Source: Bacteroidetes bacterium UBA6491 (lineage in GTDB: Bacteria > Bacteroidota > Bacteroidia > NS11-12g > UBA9320). From it: a DNA stretch of 16,369 bases. The notes beneath the pieces were generated by a model. It saw only the letters and a list, made by a program, of their open reading frames with translations, had not been told where the DNA came from and did no database searches. A program made the translations under genes and the position numbers. This document shows positions 6,938 to 15,130 of this stretch, in pieces (position 1 is the first letter of the stretch; each line of letters starts with the position of its first letter). The stretch is taken from assembly GCA_002436505.1 (NCBI GenBank), contig DJML01000110.1:2945-19313 (forward strand), written 5' to 3'.

Positions 6938-9900
6938 ATGAAGTTACGATTATTTATTCTGTCTATCCTGGCCATTATCCTATTTGCTCCATCGTCTTTT
7001 GGAAAGACCTATTATGTGAGTGAAGCATTGGGTAACGATACATTCGACGGGTCGTCACCAGTGGTAGTTACAGACACGATCGGCCCTTTCCGGACCATCG
7101 TGCACGCATTGGATTCAGCCCTTGATGGTGATACCATTATGGTAGCTGAAGGTACTTACCGGGAACGGTTAGTTATTACTCGTCAAATTGTTCTGTTAGG
7201 AGTAAATTACACGGTATCGGGGAGATCGCCCCGCGGTGCGGAGACGATCCTGCAGCCGGACATGGATTCTATTGGTGTCCCTCCGGATGACAGGAATACC
7301 CTCATCACGCTTATGTCGGGTAACGTAATACTCGCTGGTTTTACTTTCACCGGGGATAATGATACCCTTGTCTCTGGCAATATAGTTGGCACAGCAGATG
7401 TCGATGTGTCCTATGGGATATACATAAATGGACCTTTAAGTAATGTCCTGATAGCGAATAACATAATTCGGGATTTTTATAGCTCCGGAGTCGAAACATT
7501 TGCTTTCGGACTAGCAGGTGGAATGAATAACCTGCTGACGGAGAACCTGATAGATAATATAGGCGGGTCGGCGGTCATGTTGCGGAGTGACGCTCACCTC
7601 GATGTCATTGCCAACGATCTTGCGAGTGCAACATTTGGCATTCACTGCATTGAGATGGGGGATTCTCTCTCAGGCAACCTGAGGTTTGAATTCAATAACC
7701 TGCAGACCGACCGAGGGATAACAGTCACTAATTATTCGTCGGCTATGGCCGTGGGTATGGTTGGTAACGTCATTGTTCCTCAATCAGTTTCCGGTATCTA
7801 TGGCATCAGTATTGAAAGTCCGTCAGGCAACGCTATAAGCACAGCTTCAAATCATATTTCAGGAATGCAAGCAGGAATCCGGGTTCTTGGACCGGACGGT
7901 GTGACCATGACCATGACCAATGACACGATCCTTTCGGCTCAGACATGGATAGGTTGGGGGTCAGTATCGACTGCCGGTGACACACTGAATATTTCCGGCC
8001 TCCATGCCAGAGGAGCTTCGGCCTACGGAATGAATATCTTTAATGACAGTTCAAGAACGGTCGTCAATATGTCAGACGCATCTCTGGGAACTGCAGCCGG
8101 TGGTATCCGATTATATGGAGATGTACAACTGAACCCAGGTAACACGGTGCTTTCCAGTATCGGTGGTTACTATATCCTTTTGGATGCCAGCACTTCAGGG
8201 ACAGTGCCGATCGTTGACATCAACGCATTGAATATGGTCTTTGACGGAAATACCGGAGCTGCAATGACAGATATCCAGGGTATGGATGCAGAGGACAAAA
8301 TAATGCACTACCTTGATGATCCTCAATTTGCATATGTCGATTTCAAAGCAGAGAATATTTTTATCTCGCTTATTGATGGGAACAATTCATTGAACAGAGC
8401 CCTTACAAGGGTAGCTGACAATTATACCATCGTTTCAAGAGGAACTTATTTCAATGAATCTGCGGTAATAGCAAATGACCTGGTATTAAGATCCTTTGCT
8501 CAGGATTCAGTGCGGATCCTCAATATGAATGGAGCAGGCAAAACCCTTCGGCTTGAAAGCCGTCTGAATGTAAAAGACGGACTGGTGCTAACAGATGGAG
8601 TGATCAATACCACCGCAGGAACAATGTACGTGGGATACCATACACAGGCACAGGCAGTGAATGGAATTACAGGAGGTAGCGTATCATCATACGTTGAGGG
8701 ACCTCTATATGTTGTAAATACGGCTCAACTCAATGGGGATGTGGTTTATTTCCCTATCTCATCAGACACAAATTATAGACCTGTAAGGATGCATATCACG
8801 CATTTGTCAGCAGGGGTGGCATATACCATCCGTGGCGAAGTGATAAACGCACCAACAACAGGAGTGATATTGTCACCTGAACTTACTCATACATCAACGG
8901 TCAGATTCTGGTCTTTCCAATCTGTTGGATTTAGTCCTATATCAAACATTGAATATGAAGCCGTTTATTCTTCGGTGAAAATTCCTGATGATGTTGAATT
9001 CCCTGCAAGTCTCAGACTGGCTGCATACAATGCCGGTTGGAAAAATATTGGTGGGGTTGGTTCAGCACAATTCGACGGTTCTATAAGGTCAGACAGTGCT
9101 TACAGTATTATCTCTAATATTGCTCTTGCCAACCTGGACGGTGGTGATAACAGACTGGGCATCAAAGGTGTGATCTCCAAATTCTCTTGGGTAAATAATT
9201 GCGTTACCGATACATTTATGTTCACATCGGGTGCGACAACGACCGGAGATTCTTTCGTTCGCTACTTCTGGGATTTCGGAGATACATCAGTTGCCGATGA
9301 CACATCGGACCAGATGAATCCTTCTTATCGCTTCGCTGGTCCTGGAACATATATTGTTTCACATATGGCTGAAGATAACAATGGTTCTATTGATACCTTG
9401 AAACTTGAGGTTGTGGTCGATCCGCTACCTGTAGTAGATTTTACGACTTTCATCCCTTGTTTCCCTAACAATGTCTCTTTTACAGATGCATCATCGATAA
9501 CTTCAGGAAGTAACGTTAGCTGGGATTGGACCCTTGATACATTTACGGCTTCAGGATCAGGGCTATCGGTACCGTTCCCGGATACAGGAACCTATATGAT
9601 CAAACTGATCGTTACCTCAGACATGGGTTGCGTTGATTCAACATCAAGATCCATTTATTATGGTGATTCGGTAAGAATTACATTGTCACCACTTGGGCCT
9701 GTCAATAAATGTATTGATAGTGTGATCACTCTGTCCGCAACAACCAACGCTTTATCCTACAGATGGGTAGAGACAGGAGATGTTGCTTATACAACGGATG
9801 TGGTCGATCCCGGGGTTTATACCTTTATCGGCTCCACAAGTGCGAATTGTATCGCCAGCGATACAGTGGAAGTGATCGATATACCAAATCCAATTGTTGA

Positions 9901-10411
9901 CGCCGGCCTGGATACTACCATATGGAGAGGAACAACTGTAGTTCTGCAAGGATCAGCTTCAGGTTTATTGCCTGTTGCAGATTTCGATTGGACACCTGAT
10001 GATGGCAGCCTTGACGACAACAAGATCGTAAAACCAACGGCTAAGCCTGACAAAAACACGATGTATCATTTAAAAGTTACCAATATTATCGGATGTATTG
10101 GTTATGATTCTGTGTTTGTGGAAGTAAAATGGCCGGAAACATTTGTAGTACAAAACCTGATCACACCTAACAATGATCAGATGAATGATTTCTGGGACCT
10201 GTCAAACGTCCCGGCGGTCAATAACGCTAAGGTATACGTGCTCAGCAGATGGGGGAAAGAAGTTTATTCTTCTGACAACTACCTGGACGAACCGTTCGAT
10301 GGCAACAATGTGGACGGGGAGCCACTTCCGGAAGGAACATACACCTATTTGATAATTTTTGATCTGGAGGATCTTGGTTCAATTCGAGGTAATCTACAAA
10401 TTGTACGATAA
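6938..10411 (+). CDS. T9SS type B cargo: secreted beta-helix/PKD surface protein
   Basis: The ATG at 6938 gives 1157 residues with a clean signal peptide (about 1-22, LRLFILSILAIILFAPSS, then FGKTYYV); an upstream TTG at 6917 would bury it. Domains: DUF1565-like start (YYVSEALGNDTFDGSSP, FRTIVHALDSALDGDTI, about 24-85); parallel beta-helix repeats to about 450 with frequent Asn/Gly turns; a second IVSRGTYFNES-type segment near 500-580; PKD domain with WDFGDTS (about 750-831); a second PKD-like domain (WDWTLDTF, about 831-909); two Ig-like domains (about 910-1065); and a C-terminal gliding-motility-associated (type B) sorting domain (about 1066-1157) with NLITPNNDQMNDFWDLS, YVLSRWGKEVY and LPEGTYTYLI. 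The last domain targets the protein through the T9SS. Likely a cell-surface adhesin or sugar-binding protein; no catalytic site is visible. It overlaps the next gene by 1 nt (TAATG). Confidence 0.93.
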   Translation: MKLRLFILSILAIILFAPSSFGKTYYVSEALGNDTFDGSSPVVVTDTIGPFRTIVHALDSALDGDTIMVAEGTYRERLVITRQIVLLGVNYTVSGRSPRGAETILQPDMDSIGVPPDDRNTLITLMSGNVILAGFTFTGDNDTLVSGNIVGTADVDVSYGIYINGPLSNVLIANNIIRDFYSSGVETFAFGLAGGMNNLLTENLIDNIGGSAVMLRSDAHLDVIANDLASATFGIHCIEMGDSLSGNLRFEFNNLQTDRGITVTNYSSAMAVGMVGNVIVPQSVSGIYGISIESPSGNAISTASNHISGMQAGIRVLGPDGVTMTMTNDTILSAQTWIGWGSVSTAGDTLNISGLHARGASAYGMNIFNDSSRTVVNMSDASLGTAAGGIRLYGDVQLNPGNTVLSSIGGYYILLDASTSGTVPIVDINALNMVFDGNTGAAMTDIQGMDAEDKIMHYLDDPQFAYVDFKAENIFISLIDGNNSLNRALTRVADNYTIVSRGTYFNESAVIANDLVLRSFAQDSVRILNMNGAGKTLRLESRLNVKDGLVLTDGVINTTAGTMYVGYHTQAQAVNGITGGSVSSYVEGPLYVVNTAQLNGDVVYFPISSDTNYRPVRMHITHLSAGVAYTIRGEVINAPTTGVILSPELTHTSTVRFWSFQSVGFSPISNIEYEAVYSSVKIPDDVEFPASLRLAAYNAGWKNIGGVGSAQFDGSIRSDSAYSIISNIALANLDGGDNRLGIKGVISKFSWVNNCVTDTFMFTSGATTTGDSFVRYFWDFGDTSVADDTSDQMNPSYRFAGPGTYIVSHMAEDNNGSIDTLKLEVVVDPLPVVDFTTFIPCFPNNVSFTDASSITSGSNVSWDWTLDTFTASGSGLSVPFPDTGTYMIKLIVTSDMGCVDSTSRSIYYGDSVRITLSPLGPVNKCIDSVITLSATTNALSYRWVETGDVAYTTDVVDPGVYTFIGSTSANCIASDTVEVIDIPNPIVDAGLDTTIWRGTTVVLQGSASGLLPVADFDWTPDDGSLDDNKIVKPTAKPDKNTMYHLKVTNIIGCIGYDSVFVEVKWPETFVVQNLITPNNDQMNDFWDLSNVPAVNNAKVYVLSRWGKEVYSSDNYLDEPFDGNNVDGEPLPEGTYTYLIIFDLEDLGSIRGNLQIVR

Positions 10412-11802
10412 TGAAACATTTTAAAATGCGATATATACTTACCCTTCTGTTAACCGTTTCTACGGTTGGATCAGAACTATTTGCGCAACAGATACCGCTC
10501 TATTCGCAGTACTATTTTAACAAGTTCATTTATAACCCTGCATTTGCCGGTGACCAGGAAAAGACCGAAGCTTACCTTGTAGGCAGAAGGCAGTGGGATG
10601 GCGTTTCAGGATATGAAACCAATGTGCTGACAGTGAATGGAATTCCAGGGAACACCAATGTAGGACTAGGTCTGCATGTGATAAACGATAAGAACGCGAT
10701 AGTTAACAGTAACAGCGTATATGGATCATATGCATATCGCCTGAAGATGGGGGACAATTCAATGCTCGCCATGGGTATGGCCCTGGGGATGTGGGATACA
10801 CGGTTTAATATGGACAATGTTGTGGTCACTGATCCCAATGATCCTCTTTTGCCGTTATTGAATCAAAAAGGCGGACCTGTAATAGACGCGAATTTTGGGA
10901 TAAATCTGAAAGCCGGCGGTTTTCAACTTGGTCTTTCATTGCCACAGGCCTTTGCAGGAAAACAGGCGTACAAGGACAATTACAACCGCGTAGTCAATTA
11001 CGATCTGGTTCCTCATTTTACGGGTACTGTTTCTTTTGATATCTGGTTATCACCGGAAAAAGTAAAGTTACAACCACTGGTTATGTATAAGAGTGTTAAA
11101 AATGCACCTGCACAATTTGACGGGAACCTTATGCTTGACTGGATCGGTAAAGGGTGGTTGAGTGCCGGTTACCGCGACGAATATGCAGTTACTTTCAGCG
11201 GAGGATTAAAAGTAGCAAGCATTTTGAGAATAGGATATTCTTACGATTATTCAATTCATGAGCAAAGTGCAGCCCTTGGTGCAACGCACGAATTGCTGAT
11301 AGGTGTTTCTCTTGATAAATCTGACAGATATAAAAAGGATGAGAATGCAGAGAAAGCTGAAAGAGCCCGCAAGGCAAGAGAGGCAGCATTAGACTCAATG
11401 CGTGATGAACGGATGAATTCCATTCAGGACGAAATTGAGACCATGAAGAAAGAAGGCGGGATAAAAGATACAGTTGTCATTGTTAAGAAGGTGGAAACCA
11501 TAGTTAAGCAAGCTGAGGAAAAACCGACAGAAGTTAAGGACACAAAGCCTGCCCAATCAGCTTCCGGGGTATCTGAATCAGGTAAATTTATGGTTGTGGC
11601 CGGATCATTTACAGAGCAGAAATACGCCAAAGGGTATGTTGCCAGACTTAAGAATCTTGGCCAGCCGGCGGCGATTCATCAGGCTTCCAATGGAACGTAT
11701 TATGTTCATATAGGAAGATTTGATGATAAGGCTGAAGCACGAAAATTGATAAAGAACAATAAGAATGCGCAGCTTACACTTTGGATCAAAACATTAGAAT
11801 AA
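10411..11802 (+). CDS. PorP/SprF-family T9SS membrane protein fused to a SPOR domain
   Basis: The 463-residue product has a signal peptide (about 1-25, ending LFAQ) and then the PorP/SprF hallmark QQIPLYSQYYFNKFIYNPAF followed by AG. The barrel part runs to about residue 302 (LLIGVSL), the usual full length of the family. After it comes a charged, Ala/Lys/Glu-rich helix (about 305-350, probably coiled coil), a Lys/Pro/Thr linker (about 351-390) and a SPOR domain (about 391-463: FMVVAGSF, ARLKNLG, YYVHIGRF). SPOR domains bind peptidoglycan glycan strands lacking stem peptides. PorP/SprF proteins are outer-membrane T9SS parts, and SprF-like copies are needed for particular type B cargos; this one directly follows such a cargo in the same operon (stop and start overlap, TAATG) and probably serves it. 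A second ATG lies five codons in. The fusion is the odd point. Confidence 0.93.
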   Translation: MKHFKMRYILTLLLTVSTVGSELFAQQIPLYSQYYFNKFIYNPAFAGDQEKTEAYLVGRRQWDGVSGYETNVLTVNGIPGNTNVGLGLHVINDKNAIVNSNSVYGSYAYRLKMGDNSMLAMGMALGMWDTRFNMDNVVVTDPNDPLLPLLNQKGGPVIDANFGINLKAGGFQLGLSLPQAFAGKQAYKDNYNRVVNYDLVPHFTGTVSFDIWLSPEKVKLQPLVMYKSVKNAPAQFDGNLMLDWIGKGWLSAGYRDEYAVTFSGGLKVASILRIGYSYDYSIHEQSAALGATHELLIGVSLDKSDRYKKDENAEKAERARKAREAALDSMRDERMNSIQDEIETMKKEGGIKDTVVIVKKVETIVKQAEEKPTEVKDTKPAQSASGVSESGKFMVVAGSFTEQKYAKGYVARLKNLGQPAAIHQASNGTYYVHIGRFDDKAEARKLIKNNKNAQLTLWIKTLE

Positions 11803-11824
11803 GACAAATAACACTATAATTCAT

Positions 11825-11879
11825 GACAGCGCAAGTGACGGAATATTAAAGATTCCCGTTGTTTGCGCTGTCTTTCTTT
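11825..11879 (+). terminator. Long-stem terminator of the T9SS operon
   Basis: GACAGCGCAA (11825-11834) pairs perfectly with TTGCGCTGTC (11863-11872), followed at once by TTTCTTT. Inside, ACGG (11838-11841) pairs with CCGT (11856-11859) and AAT with ATT around ATTAAAG, with one bulged C, so the whole element folds into one long hairpin. It lies 22 nt past the PorP/SprF stop and before the FAH gene start. It also argues against the in-frame TTG at 11859 as the start of the next gene, since that codon is inside the hairpin. Confidence 0.85.
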
Positions 11880-11894
11880 AACGATATTTGCCGG

Positions 11895-12506
11895 ATGAAG
11901 ATCATATGTGTTGGACGTAATTACGCTGATCATGCCAAGGAGCTAGGGAATGAAATACCTGATGAACCGGTCCTTTTCATGAAACCGGACACGGCATTAA
12001 TGCGTAAACGGGATAAATTCTATATTCCTGATTTTTCTTCAGATATACATTACGAACTTGAATTGGTCGTCCGCATCAACCGGATCGGTAAAAGGATACA
12101 ATCCCGGTATGCAAGGAAATACTTTGATAAGATTTCCCTGGGAATCGACTTTACTGCCAGAGATATTCAGGCAAAACTAAAGGCAAAAGGCTTGCCGTGG
12201 GAGAAGGCAAAAGCATTTGATCTTTCGGCGGCACTGGGTGAACTGATCGATGTTACCTCGGAAATGGACATCAATAATCTGAACTTTGAACTGCATAAGA
12301 ATGGAGAAGTCGTTCAGAAAGGGAATACAGGTCAAATGATCTTTAAAGTTGACCAGCTTATTGAGAACGTCTCAAAGTACTTTACGCTTAAGATAGGAGA
12401 TCTGATCTATACCGGTACTCCGGAAGGAGTTGGGAAGGTGATGCCTGGTGATCTGTTGGAAGGATATCTTGACGGAAACAAAATCCTTGAAGTAGCTGTC
12501 CGTTAG
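11895..12506 (+). CDS. Fumarylacetoacetase-family enzyme, FAHD1-like acylpyruvase/oxaloacetate decarboxylase
   Basis: The ATG at 11895 gives 203 residues beginning MKIICVGRNYADHAKELG, the normal start of single-domain FAH proteins. Metal ligands are Glu54 and Glu56 in HYELEL and Asp85 in GIDFTARD; the 29-residue spacing between the second Glu and the Asp equals that in human FAHD1. The segment TARDIQAKLKAKGLPWEKAK closely follows FAHD1, and TGTPEGVG near the C-terminus is the family's conserved loop. Known members of this branch hydrolyse acylpyruvates or decarboxylate/tautomerise oxaloacetate with Mg2+ or Mn2+ in the cytoplasm; which substrate is used here cannot be told. The gene follows a strong terminator, so it probably has its own promoter, and its stop overlaps the convergent rarA stop (4 bp shared, TTAG). 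Confidence 0.9.
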   Translation: MKIICVGRNYADHAKELGNEIPDEPVLFMKPDTALMRKRDKFYIPDFSSDIHYELELVVRINRIGKRIQSRYARKYFDKISLGIDFTARDIQAKLKAKGLPWEKAKAFDLSAALGELIDVTSEMDINNLNFELHKNGEVVQKGNTGQMIFKVDQLIENVSKYFTLKIGDLIYTGTPEGVGKVMPGDLLEGYLDGNKILEVAVR

Positions 12507-13783
12507 TAGCCATATTTTTCATTCCACCAGTTGCGCAACCGAGTGCGAATTTCATTTTCTCGCTGATTGTTTCCTGGCTTGAACAGTGCCGTTCCCTTTA
12601 TCTTTTCTGGCATATATTCCTGCGATTTGAAATTACCTTCATAGTTGTGGCTGTACATATAGTCCTTACCATAATCAAGAGATTTCATTAGTTTGGTAGG
12701 AGCATTCCTTATGTGAAGTGGTACCGGAAGATCACCGGTCTGTTTCACCAGCGCTATTGCCTCGTTAATGGCTGCATAGGAGGCATTGCTTTTAGCCGAT
12801 GTAGCGAGATAAATGACAACCTGGGATAATATGATCCTTGATTCCGGCCAACCTATCACCTGTACAGCTTGAAAGCAGTTATTAGCAATCACAAGTGCCG
12901 TCGGGTTGGCATTTCCAATGTCCTCTGATGCAAGGATCAACAATCTTCTAGCAATGAATTTCGGATCTTCACCACCTTCTATCATCCTGGCTAGCCAATA
13001 AAGTGCAGCATTGGGATCACTGCCACGGATGGACTTAATAAAAGCGGACACTATATCATAATGCTGCTCACCAGCTTTATCGTAGATAGCCACTTTTTCC
13101 GGCACTACATCAAGTACCAGTTCATTGGTTATCTCTACAGGTCCCGATGGTATAGAATTGACCACGATCTCAAGAGCATTCAGTAATTTTCTTGCATCAC
13201 CACCGGAAACCAGTATCAAAGCATCGGTTTCCTTCAGTACTATATCTCTGCGTTTGAGTTCTTCGTCTTCAACTATTGCTTTGTTTAGGAGAATCTCGAG
13301 TTCGTCTTTAGCCAGGGATTCCAGCACGTATACTTCACAACGCGATAAAAGTGCTGCGTTTACTTCAAAAGACGGGTTCTCGGTAGTTGCACCGATCAGT
13401 GTGATGATCCCCTTTTCTACGGACGCCAAGAGTGAGTCCTGTTGCGATTTATTGAACCTGTGAATTTCATCAATAAACAGAACGGCATTTTTTTGTCCCA
13501 TAAATATGGACCTTTCAGCCTGATCAATCACTTCCCTGATCTGCTTAACGCCTGCATTAACCGCGCTAAGCCAGAAAAATTTCCTTTTCTGAGAATTGGT
13601 AATGATATGGGCCAGGGTGGTTTTACCTACTCCAGGAGGCCCCCAAAGGACCATTGAATGAAGTCCACCAGCCTCAATGAGTTTCCTTAACGGTTTATCT
13701 TTTCCCAGGATATGCTTCTGACCGATATAATCGTCAAGATCCTTGGGCCTCATCCTTTCAGCCAGTGGTGTTCCTGAGTTCAT
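12503..13783 (-). CDS. rarA: Replication-associated recombination protein RarA (MgsA)
   Basis: AAA+ ATPase of the clamp-loader clade that acts at stalled replication forks and binds SSB-coated and branched DNA. The 426 residues are full length. Visible motifs: PLAERMRPKDLDDYIGQ near the N-terminus, Walker A GPPGVGKTT at about 48-56, Walker B LFIDEIHRF at 102-110, sensor 1 IGATTENPSFEVN at 130-142, sensor 2 region SGGDARKLLN, and the tetramerisation/C-terminal part RGSDPNAALYWLARMI and ASEDIGNANP. The start at 13783 is only 7 nt from a -7 box, so the mRNA may be almost leaderless. It converges with the FAH-family gene and shares 4 bp with it. The carbonic anhydrase gene lies 48 bp upstream in the same direction; read-through is possible. 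Confidence 0.97.
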   Translation of the reverse strand: MNSGTPLAERMRPKDLDDYIGQKHILGKDKPLRKLIEAGGLHSMVLWGPPGVGKTTLAHIITNSQKRKFFWLSAVNAGVKQIREVIDQAERSIFMGQKNAVLFIDEIHRFNKSQQDSLLASVEKGIITLIGATTENPSFEVNAALLSRCEVYVLESLAKDELEILLNKAIVEDEELKRRDIVLKETDALILVSGGDARKLLNALEIVVNSIPSGPVEITNELVLDVVPEKVAIYDKAGEQHYDIVSAFIKSIRGSDPNAALYWLARMIEGGEDPKFIARRLLILASEDIGNANPTALVIANNCFQAVQVIGWPESRIILSQVVIYLATSAKSNASYAAINEAIALVKQTGDLPVPLHIRNAPTKLMKSLDYGKDYMYSHNYEGNFKSQEYMPEKIKGTALFKPGNNQRENEIRTRLRNWWNEKYGY

Positions 13784-13790
13784 AAGAATT

Positions 13791-13798
13791 CAAATGTA
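13791..13798 (-). promoter_or_regulatory. -7 box (TACATTTG) just before rarA
   Basis: On the minus strand TACATTTG is an exact TAnnTTTG match whose G is 7 nt from the rarA ATG. Upstream, at 13805-13824, CCGGAAAG/CTTTTCGG can pair (one G-U) into a 4-nt-loop hairpin. No TTG is seen at the usual -33 spacing. If the box is used, transcription starts within a few bases of the start codon. Confidence 0.35.
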
Positions 13799-13831
13799 AG
13801 GATTCCGAAAAGTATTCTTTCCGGTCTGTTG

Positions 13832-14461
13832 CTAGATCCTGTAGACCGCAGACATTTCAGATGTATCACTAACGGTGATCTCCAGGTCATGGACAAGACC
13901 ATTCTCAAGCGCATATACCCAACCATGGATCTCTAAGAACTGGTTCTTCTTCCAGGCATTCTGAATAATTGATGTTTTACTGAGATTATAAACCTGCTCC
14001 TCAACATTCAGTTCGACCAGACGTTTTGCACGGTCATGGTCATCTGAAATATTATTTAGTTCTTCACTATGTAAACGGTAGACGTCTTTTATATTACGGA
14101 TCCAGTTATCCAGAAGTCCATATTGTTCGTTGCCCATCGCAGCGAGGACGCCGCCGCAACCATAATGTCCGCAAACGATGACATGTTTAACCTCAAGAAC
14201 ATTTACAGCATAATCAAGAACACTTAGCATGTTCATGTCAGTGTGCACTACCATATTCGCAATGTTTCTATGTACGAAAACTTCACCTGGTTGTGTCCCT
14301 GTGATCTCATTTGCAGGAACCCGGCTATCAGCGCATCCAATCCATAAGAGCGGTGGTTTTTGCCCTTTGGCAAGTTTTTCAAAATATTCGGGATCAAGTT
14401 CAAGTTTTTCTGCAACCCATTTACGGTTGTTTTCGATTAGATTCTTATATAGCTCTTTCAT
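13832..14461 (-). CDS. can: Beta-class carbonic anhydrase
   Basis: Interconverts CO2 and bicarbonate with a zinc ion in the cytoplasm (EC 4.2.1.1), supplying bicarbonate for carboxylases. The 209-residue length is typical. Zinc ligands are Cys43 in IGCADSRVPANEI, His99 and Cys102 in CGHYGCGG; the Asp45/Arg47 dyad (ADSR) that gates the active site is present. Other family marks are PGEVFVHRNIANMV at 58-71, LDYAVNVLEVKHVIVCGH and GLLDNWIRNI. This resembles the E. coli Can (YadF) type more than plant or gamma enzymes. It is transcribed away from ssb, from a 236-bp gap that holds an 8-bp inverted repeat close to the start codon and the ssb terminator farther up. No transporter or carbon-concentrating gene is nearby, so a housekeeping role is likely. 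Confidence 0.97.
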   Translation of the reverse strand: MKELYKNLIENNRKWVAEKLELDPEYFEKLAKGQKPPLLWIGCADSRVPANEITGTQPGEVFVHRNIANMVVHTDMNMLSVLDYAVNVLEVKHVIVCGHYGCGGVLAAMGNEQYGLLDNWIRNIKDVYRLHSEELNNISDDHDRAKRLVELNVEEQVYNLSKTSIIQNAWKKNQFLEIHGWVYALENGLVHDLEITVSDTSEMSAVYRI

Positions 14462-14473
14462 AGGGTTCTTATT

Positions 14474-14499
14474 AAACTTTCATGGAATACAGAAAGTTT
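14474..14499 (-). promoter_or_regulatory. Inverted repeat in the carbonic anhydrase leader
   Basis: AAACTTTC (14474-14481) and GAAAGTTT (14492-14499) form perfect 8-bp arms around a 10-nt spacer, ending 12 nt before the ATG at 14461 as read on the minus strand. It could be an operator or an mRNA hairpin that affects ribosome access. A second, smaller pair, ATAGCT (14522-14527) and AGCTAT (14537-14542), lies farther upstream. No clear TAnnTTTG box is present; the nearest is TAAATTTT, one base off. Confidence 0.4.
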
Positions 14500-14647
14500 T
14501 GTAAGATAGAAAAAATTAATAATAGCTGTATCAATGAGCTATGGTAATTTGCCTTGACAACCTGATGTCTAAAATTTAAATAAGAGTTAATATCAGATCC
14601 GTACGGTTCCCAGAATAATTATTAAAGCGCAAAGCTTTCCATGACTA

Positions 14648-14675
14648 AAAAAGGGCGTGCCAATACGCCCTTTTT
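14648..14675 (-). terminator. Rho-independent terminator after ssb
   Basis: GGGCGT (14653-14658) and ACGCCC (14665-14670) form a GC-rich stem around a 6-nt loop, extended by A/T pairs to 14648-14675. Read on the minus strand the hairpin is 23 nt past the ssb stop and is followed by a U-run. The A/T flanks are symmetrical, so it could also stop rightward transcription, although no rightward gene lies near. Confidence 0.85.
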
Positions 14676-14697
14676 CTTAATTCAATGTCGGTCAGGA

Positions 14698-15048
14698 TCA
14701 AGCAGCAACCTCTTTGCTTTTTGATAGAAGGACCAGATCGCTTAATACGACCTCTGTGAAGAATCGTTTGATTCCATTCTTGTCTTCATAACTGCGTGTA
14801 GTTAATTTTCCTTCAATACAGATCTCCTGGCCTTTTGATACATGATTCTCGATGATTGTAGCCTTTTTGTCCCATGCAACGACATTATGCCACTGCGTTT
14901 CCTTCACTTGTTCCCCATCCGAATTTCGGTAATCCGAATTGGTAGCCATTGTAAACCGCGCGACCTTTTTTCCGTCACCGAACTCCTTGATCTCAGGATC
15001 TTTTCCTAAAAAGCCAATAAGCTGTACTCTGTTTCTTAGTTGATTCAT
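14698..15048 (-). CDS. ssb: Single-stranded DNA-binding protein, short form without acidic tail
   Basis: Coats single-stranded DNA during replication, repair and recombination. The 116 residues are almost entirely one OB fold: RNRVQLIGFLGKDPEI, KVARFTMATNSDY, ETQWHNVVAWDKKA, GQEICIEGKLTTRSYED and FTEVVLSDLVLL are the usual SSB strands with their aromatic and basic DNA contacts. The protein ends LSKSKEVAA, directly after the last strand. The Gly/Pro/Gln-rich linker and the acidic DDDIPF-like tip, which recruit partner proteins in typical SSBs, are absent. Short SSBs are known in Bacteroidota, sometimes beside a tailed paralogue; whether this is the main SSB cannot be seen here. It is a single-gene unit with its own terminator and a 384-bp upstream region containing phased repeats. 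Confidence 0.95.
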   Translation of the reverse strand: MNQLRNRVQLIGFLGKDPEIKEFGDGKKVARFTMATNSDYRNSDGEQVKETQWHNVVAWDKKATIIENHVSKGQEICIEGKLTTRSYEDKNGIKRFFTEVVLSDLVLLSKSKEVAA

Positions 15049-15130
15049 GATTGTTAGATTTTATTTTATTTTGTCCGTATCAATTACGAACACCCGCAAA
15101 TTAAGTCACCTTTGTCAGGCAATCCTCTTA

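Noticed and set aside
9752..10059. Minus-strand open frames inside the T9SS cargo gene
   Set aside because: Antisense shadows of the Ig-like domains, no motif and no promoter.
13125..13463. 112-codon plus-strand open frame inside rarA
   Set aside because: Ser-rich antisense shadow of a clearly conserved rarA coding region; no family features.
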